This document shows, one piece after another, positions 52,596 through 58,651 of a DNA stretch of 58,651 nucleotides. The DNA comes from Pelagophyceae sp. CCMP2097. Lineage: Eukaryota; Sar; Pelagophyceae. The translations under genes were made by a program, and so were the position numbers. The stretch spans positions 17,477 to 76,127 of the forward strand of contig MU657186.1 of the NCBI GenBank assembly GCA_026770575.1. Direction: 5' to 3'. The notes beneath the pieces are model-generated. The model saw nothing but the letters and a program-made list of their open reading frames with translations, did no database searches and was not told where the DNA came from. Every line of letters starts with the position of its first letter. Positions within the stretch are counted from its first letter, which is position 1.

Positions 52596-55500
52596 CTAAG
52601 AGCCGGACCGCGGGGGCCGCTTAGCTTTGACGATACGCCGGCCCTGCACAGCTGTCTTCTTTGTGTTGGCCGAACCCAGGGAAAAGCCGCCGCCGGGCGG
52701 CGCCGCGTGCGCCATGCCCATGCCGCCGCCCATCGCAGTCGCCTAAGGCCGCGCGTCGGACGCGCGATCCCCCCAAGCACAAAGCAATACGCAGAGCAAA
52801 AAGCAATACGAGACTCACTGAGGCTCCAAACCCAAAGGGCGCCGCGGGCGCCGCGCCGCCGAACTGCGACGCCGGCGCACCGCCGCCGAACTGCGGCGCC
52901 GGCGCCCCGCCGAAGCCGCCGAACGCGGCGGCCGCGGGCGCGCCGAACGATGCGGCCGGCGCGCCGAATGCCGCAGAAGGCGCGCCGAACGACGCGACCG
53001 GCGCGCCAAACGCCGGCGCGGCGACCGCGGGCGCGCCGCCAAAGCCGAACGCCCCCGCCGGGGATGGCGCGCCGAACGCCCCCGCCGTGGCCGGCGCGCC
53101 GAACGCCGGGGTGGCGCCAAACGCCGCCGGCGCCGCGGCGCGGAAGGGCGCAGCCACCGTCGAGGCCGCGGCGCCGCCGAACATGGACGGCGCCGCAAAC
53201 GCCGGCGGCGCGAGCGCCGCCGTCGCCGACTGCGGGTGCGCCTGCGGTGACGTGGCCATCATGTCCATGTCGCCCGCGGGGCCGCCGCCGCCGAAGCCGA
53301 ACGGCTTGGCTGCAGCGAACGCCGGCGCCGCGGCCGCAAACGCCGCGGGCGCCGCGGCGGGTGCCCCCCCGCCGAAAACGAAGCTCGACGTCGGCGCCGC
53401 CGCCAGTGCCGCCGCGGGCGCGCTCGCGCCAAAGCTGAATGCCGGCGTCGCGGCCGCGGCCGCCGGCGCCGGTGCCGCCGCAGGCGCGCTCGCGCCGAAG
53501 CTGAACGCCGGCGCCGCGGCCGCGGCCGCCGGCGCCGTGGCGCCAAAGCTAAACGCTGGCGCGGCCGCCGGCGCAGCCGCCGCGGGCGCGCCGAAGCCCG
53601 CCGCGGGCGCGGCGGCGGGTGCGGCCGCGCCGAACGTGAACGCGGGCGTGGCGGCCGGCGGCGGCGACGCCGCCTTCGGTGCGGGCGTCGCCGGCGCGCC
53701 AAAGAGCGCGGCAGGCTTGGGTGCGTCGGCCGCCGGCGCCGCCGCGCCGAAAGTGAACGCTGGCGCGTCGCCCGCCGGGGCCGGCGTCGCCGCGCCGCCA
53801 AAGAGAAACGCCGGCACCGCTGGCTTGTCGGCCGCGGGTGTCTCCGCGGGCGCACCGAACGAGAAGGGCGCCTTTGCGGGCGTCGATGCGGGCGCGCCTC
53901 CGAAGGAAAACGGCGCCGCGGCGTCGGCGGGCGCATCGACCGCGGCCTCGCCAAACGAAAAGCCGCCGCCTGCGGGCGCCGCAGCTGCCGTCGTCGACTC
54001 CGCGGCGAACGACACCGTCTTGCGCTTGGCCGCGCGGTCGTCTTCGGGCGCGGGCGTGGCGCCGCCAAAGGAGAAAGGCACGGGTGCGACGGGCGCCGCC
54101 GCCGCGGGAGCCGCAGCGGGCCCGGGCGTGCCGAACATAAAGCCGCCCGACGCCATGGCCGACGACGGCGCCGCCTTTGCGCCTCCGAACGACGGCGTCG
54201 AGCCGCCAAACGACGGCGTGGCGCCACCAAACGACGGCGTGGCGCCGCCGAACGACGGCGCGGCCGAGGGCGTCGAGGGCGCGGCCGCGGCGGCTTCGCC
54301 GTCCTTCTTCGGTTTGCGCGCAGTGCAGGAGACGCATTCGTTGGTGGCGGTGACGGGGTTTGTGACGAGGCACGTGCCGCACTTCCATTCCCCGGGCTTC
54401 TTCTTGAACATGTCACCCCAACCGCCGCCGGCCACGGGCGTCGACGGCGGCGCCGCCGGCGGGCTCGCCGCGCGCGCCCCGTTCGAAGCCTTGGCCGGCG
54501 GCGAGAACGCAATCGCCGCGGGCGCCTTTGGTGTTGCGGCCTTGGCCGTTGCCGCCATGAAGTCAAAGGGCACCGCGCGCTTCGCGCCGCCGTCGTCGTC
54601 CTCGTCCGCGGGGCGGCGGCGGCGGCGGCCCGGCGGCGAGAAGATGAATTCTGGCACGGCCTCCTTTGGCGCCGTCGCCTGCGGGCCGAAGATGGACGCC
54701 TCGGGCCGCGCCGGCTCGTCCTCGGGCGGCGGCGCCGTGAACACAAATTCGTCGTCGCCGCTCGACGCCGCGGTAGCCGGCGCGGGCGCGCCCCACGCAG
54801 CGGCCGCCGGCGCCGCGCTGAACGCCTGCGCTGCCTTCGCCGGCGACTCCTTTTGCGCGCCGCCAAAGCTGAAGAGCAGTGCCGGCGCCGGCGCGGACGC
54901 GAACATGGACGCCTGCGGCGGCGGCCGCGCCTCGAACGCGGCCGGCGCCGGCGCCGGCGCCGCGAACGTCGCGGGCGCGGCCGCGCGACCGCCAAAGTCG
55001 CCAAACTGCGGCGCGGCCGGGAGCCCCTGCGTTTGCACGGCCGACGCCGCGAGCGCCTGCCTCGGCGGCGCGAGCGCGAAGGGCGCCGGCGCGACGTCGA
55101 TGAGCTCGAGCGCGGGAGCCGACGCGTGGCGAGCTTCGTCGAGCGGCGACGAAATTTGGGCGAGCGCCTCTAGGATCTTGCGCGCCACCGCCGACGACGC
55201 CGGCTTCGCCACCGACGGCCGCCCGAGCGCGCGCGCCGCGGCCAGCGCGCGCGACGCCTCGAACGAGTCGCGGCGCGGCGGCGCAGCCGCCGCGCGAGGC
55301 GCGTCCGTGTCAATGTCGCGCGCGGCCGCCGGCCGCCGCCGCGGTGCGTCGTCGGCGCGGGGCACGGCCTCGCTCGCGCGCCGCCGCTTGGCGCGGCTGT
55401 CGTTGGTCGGCCGCGACCGGCCGCCGTCGTCGGCGTCATCCTCGTCGAGCGCGCGCTTCCGGGCCCGCGCCGCGCGCCTACGGGCCACAAGTGATTGCAT

Positions 55501-56146
55501 GCCTTCGCGGGGCTGCAGGCACGGGCACGCACCAGCGCTGGTAGTCGTCATAGTCGTCGTCGTCGTCGTCATCGTAGCGCATCGCCGGCGCCGCGGACCG
55601 GCGGCGGCGGCGGCGGTCCGCATCCTCCTCCTCGGCCAGCTCGGCCGCGCGCCGGCGCCGCCGCACGGACTCGTCGGCCCCGCGCGAAGCGCCGCCATAG
55701 GCTGCCGGTGCTCTTCGGCCAGCGGACGCCGGCGCGTCGTACGCGTCGTACGGCGCGTCGTACGGCGCGTCGTAGCCGCCGTCGTAGGCGCCGTCGAAGC
55801 GCGCGCGGCGCCGCGCGGGCTCACGGTCGAAGCCCGAGCCCCAGGCCGGTGCCGGCGGCTCGCTCCACGCAGGCGCGGCCGGCTCGGTCCACGCAGACTG
55901 CCGCGCCGACCGGGGCGCGGCGCCGTCGCCGCCGGAACCGGGGGGCGTGCCCGGCGCCGCGCGCGCCGCCGGCGCCGCCGCTTGCGCGGGCGCGCCGTTC
56001 ACCGCCGCATCGCTGCGGCCGTTCGAATCGTTTTTTTCCGAAGCCGGCGCAACGCCCGCGTCGCGCGAGTCGCCGGCCTCGAGCTGCGCCGGTGCCGAGA
56101 CGCCGCGGTTGATCAGCGGGATCCAGGAAGCCACCGCGCGGAGCAT
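52596..56146 (-). CDS. FG-repeat nucleoporin with RanBP2 zinc finger (NUP153/Nup1-like)
   Basis: Three exons (55533-56146, 52819-55477, 52596-52742; introns 55 and 76 nt) join in frame to 1139 residues. The N-terminal part starts MLRAVASWIPLINRG (a possible amphipathic membrane-binding helix, as in NUP153/Nup1). It continues with Asp/Arg-rich DDDDDDYDDYQRW and KRALDEDDADDGG. One RanBP2-type zinc finger (EWKCGTCLVTNPVTATNECV...C) binds Ran in NUP153. About 600 residues of FG repeats follow: FSFGA, SFGGATP, FGAPA, FGFGG, in Ala/Pro-rich spacers. The C-terminus FSLGSANTKKTAVQGRRIVK is the basic importin-binding tail typical of Nup153/Nup1. It belongs on the nuclear basket face of the pore. Confidence 0.9.
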
Positions 56147-56536
56147 GGCGCCGTCGTCCCTCGGCGTCGGCCCCTCGCCAGCTCGTGTGAGATGCGGGAG
56201 ACCGTTGAGAGGAACGTTGATTTTCGTTGATTTTTTGGCACCGCAGCGGCGCGAATCGTTGGGACCCTGGGCTCCCGGGAGACGCTTGCGGCGAGCTGCG
56301 GCGGCGCCCACTGCACTCTCATCAAATGAAGCTCAAATTTGGGCGGACATGGAGTTCGAGAGTGCGGATTTCGAAAAGGCGACAGCGAGGACCCTGCCAG
56401 TGGTGCGTGCGAGATTCCTACTAGATACTGTGTGCCTCGCATGTATTCTCGAGGCCTACCGTTGCTCGAATCGAGAAGCGAAGAGAGACGCAATCGACTT
56501 CGGTCGTCGTTCAGACTCCAGAGCATGCAAATTTGT
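56147..56536. other. Spacer upstream of the nucleoporin gene
   Basis: No gene seen. It should contain the nucleoporin promoter and the 3' flank of the WD40 pseudogene. Confidence 0.35.
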
Positions 56537-57600
56537 TTAGAGTGCGACATTCCAGAGCCGCGCCGTCGTGTCCCAGCTCGCCGTCATGACGCGCTTGCCG
56601 TCGGGTGAAAACGCACAGTCGACGACAATGTCAGCGTGGCCCTCGAGCGTGGTCTGCAGCGTACCCGTCTCGGTGTCCCAGATGCCCGCAGTGTTGTCGT
56701 GGCTCGCCGTCACGACGCGCTTGCCGTCGGGCGAGAACGCGCAGCTCGTGAAATTCGTTGGTGTGCCCCTCGAGAATCATCTCCAGCGCGCCCGTCTTGA
56801 CGCCCCAGAGCCGCGCCGTCCAGTCGTAGCTTACTGTCACGATGCGCTTGCCGTCGGGCGAAAATATGCAGCCCAAGAGAGGCCGTCGGTGTGCCCCTCG
56901 AGCGTCAGCAGCAGCGCGCCCGTCTCGGCGTCCCAGACGTGCGCCGCGAACCAGCTCGCTGTCACGAGGCGCTTGCCGTCGGGCGAGAACGCGCAGCAAT
57001 CGATGCCGTGGGTGTGCCCCTCGAGCATCACCTGCAGCGCAGCGCGCCCGTCTCGGCGTTCCAGATGCGCACCGTCGTGTCGTCGCTCGCCGTCACGAGG
57101 CGCTTGCCGTCGGGCGAGAACGCGCAGCTGTTGACAAAGTCGGTGTGCCCCTCGAGCGTCAGTAGCAGCGCGCCCGTCTTGGCGTCCCAGATATGCGCCG
57201 TCTTGTCGCAGCTCGTCGTCACGAGGCGCTTGCCGTCGGGCGAGAACGCGCAGCTCAAGATGTAGCCGGTGTGCACCTCGAGCTTCGTTTGCAGCCCGCC
57301 CGTCTCGGCGTCCCAGAGCTGCACCATCCCGTCGCCGCTCGCCGTCACGAGGCGCTTGCTGCCGGGCGAGAACGCGCAGCTGTTGTAGACGTAGTCGGTG
57401 TGCCACTTGAAGATTGCTGTGCCCTTCAAGATCCGGTTCGTCCAGATGAGTCGGCGTACGGCCGGCGCCACGGCGTGCGCATTTCGAGCGACTCGCTTCG
57501 TCACGAAGAGCGCGTTCGGTGATGCCGCCAGCCGAAGGATGAGCGCGAGTAGGTCGCTCAGCTCAAATACCTCCGGCACTGCTGGCCGACGCGATCTTCG
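56537..57600 (-). pseudogene. Frameshifted WD40-repeat gene, paralogue of the gene at 6416
   Basis: The minus strand reads LALILRLAASPNALFVTKRV, then WD40 units with CAFSPDGKRLVTAS and LWDAETG, very close to the intact copy at 6416-7771. The frame breaks three times: a 5-bp duplication (AGCGC twice, 57036-57045), a 1-bp loss near 56880 and a 1-bp gain near 56750. The last units end with TASWDTTARLWNVAL and a stop at 56537-56539, without the GSGD tail. No ATG is found where the intact copy starts. It is either a decayed duplicate or an assembly with indel errors; the clean 5-bp tandem duplication favours real decay. Confidence 0.75.
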
Positions 57601-58651
57601 GGCGAGTTCGCGTCGCACCACGACGCCTCGCGCGGCGTCGACGACGGAGGGCCTCCGCGCCCGATGCGGGCTGAGCGCGAGCGAAGCCGGCGAGCCGAGC
57701 CAGAAATTGAAAATCGCCCCGGCCTGGGAGCTGGCCCGGCCCGGGGGCGGCTCGAGCTGACGGCACGTACGAGCGCTCGAGCGAGCTCGCGAGATGCGAG
57801 CTAGTAGTAGACGACTCGGAGCGGAGCGCTCGGCGCCGAGATCGTCACGGTTAACGCGACGAGTAGAGTTGGGCAAAATAAGAGACGACCACCCCCCTTT
57901 TACCACCCCCGGAATTTGGCTGCTCGTCCTATGGTAAGGGGTAACAAAAAAATGAAAGCAAGTCGACGGCGCGAGCACCGAGTCGTGGGCGACATCCCAG
58001 AGGCTCGAGGAACGCCGGGACACCGGGGGCGCTGGAATCGTGTTTGGAATATGTGACCGCGTGGTGCCAGTGTCCGTGCCATACGCGTGCCGCCCGCCGT
58101 CTTCCACGGCTCGCGACGCTCCAGAAGGCGGGCGCACGTCCGATCGCGCGCATCGGGCCGAAGCATCCGCGCCGGCGGGGTCTGCGCTCGCCACCTCGCC
58201 GTGATGACCATCGCGCCGGCCGCCGCAGTAACCCTCGGGTGGCGCCTCGTTTAAACACACATCTCATGTGAAGAGACAGCCCGAGCGCTCCTTCGAGGGC
58301 GCTCCTCGTCACCGTTGCCGGGCGGGGCCGGCCTCGCGCTCGCCACGGTGCAAGGGACGAAGGACCGTCCTACGTGCCCTAACCCCTCCGCACTGCATCC
58401 CATGAGCGTCTCCACAGCGGCGCCGTGCCTGGCATCTCCGGTGAGCAGCTGTACCCTCGTGCCGGTGGGTCGACGCTCTTGGCGTTCCAGCCGTGGCATC
58501 GAGGACTCGTCCGGACCACCGGTGCACCGCCGCGCCGGCGCGCGCGCGCTCCGGACTCGCCAAACACTGACCCTTGGTACTGCACCCTGCGCAATCGCCC
58601 CTACAATTGTTGAGAACCCAAAGGGTCCTTGCCGTTTATTCAACGTCAGTT
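57601..58651. other. Window end, no gene recognised
   Basis: Frames on both strands are open by GC bias but carry no recognisable motif. GAGC/GCTC-rich stretches (57760-57830) are present. Confidence 0.4.

Noticed and set aside
52743..52818. A hydrophobic segment (SVSLVLLFALRIALCLGG) near the end of the nucleoporin frame that looks like a membrane helix.
   Set aside because: It is translation of a 76-nt intron with gtgagt and ttag ends. Removing it joins the FG region to the basic Nup153-like tail in frame.
52661..56230. A 1189-residue plus-strand open frame.
   Set aside because: It is the antisense of the FG nucleoporin. Its Ala/Gly/Pro repeats mirror the nucleoporin repeats and lack any independent motif.

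Overview
This window is nuclear DNA from a eukaryote, most likely a photosynthetic stramenopile with a secondary plastid (pelagophyte-like). Four things suggest this: very GC-rich genes with short introns (mostly about 45-115 nt); N-termini that combine a signal peptide with an ASAFAP-like phenylalanine motif, clearest at 9182; stramenopile and plant type families (DUF1823, THH1/TOM1/TOM3); and standard eukaryotic machinery throughout (HECT ligases, NMD3, VPS33, P4-ATPase, eS1, FG nucleoporin). The species is an inference. There are no operons. Genes lie close together on both strands, and many pairs are divergent or convergent with gaps of only 30-400 bp.

Layout. 1-1.9 kb: tRNA-His and tRNA-Leu around a gene-poor stretch. 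2.1-12.4 kb: FAD oxidoreductase (+), an STI1-TPR-Aha1_N co-chaperone (-), a WD40 protein (+), a membrane-anchored GST (+), a plastid-targeted DUF1823 protein (+) and a CCP5-type carboxypeptidase (+). 12.7-19.7 kb: an FN3/WW/HECT ubiquitin ligase (+), a PARP-type zinc-finger protein (-), an SGNH esterase (+) and a cis-prenyltransferase (-). 19.9-25 kb: a poorly recognisable accessory region with an assembly gap, an AT-rich island, an array of CTTGCAAG palindromes and a 182-bp tandem duplication. 25.2-35.5 kb: lipase maturation factor (+), a second, membrane-anchored HECT ligase with a RanBP2 zinc finger (+), a secreted protein of unknown function (+), an FkbM methyltransferase (+) and a double-DUF2061 protein (+). 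35.8-48.5 kb: NMD3 (-), VPS33 (-), a 73-residue membrane protein (-), a coiled-coil protein (+), a P4-ATPase flippase (-) and a THH1/TOM1/TOM3 7-TM protein (-). 49-56.1 kb: ribosomal protein eS1 (+), an EF-hand membrane protein (+) and an FG nucleoporin (-). 56.5-57.6 kb: a frameshifted WD40 copy (-).

Most genes are housekeeping: protein quality control (co-chaperone and two HECT ligases), membrane traffic and lipids (VPS33, P4-ATPase, LMF, cis-prenyltransferase), ribosome biogenesis and export (NMD3, eS1, nucleoporin) and tubulin modification (CCP5). They do not form a dedicated gene cluster. The most unusual features are the three-module co-chaperone, the two HECT architectures, two introns whose reading frames close only with GC-AG splice sites, and the repeat-rich 20-25 kb segment. 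Exon joins were worked out by hand from reading frame, splice dinucleotides and family conservation. Where I could not resolve a join I say so.
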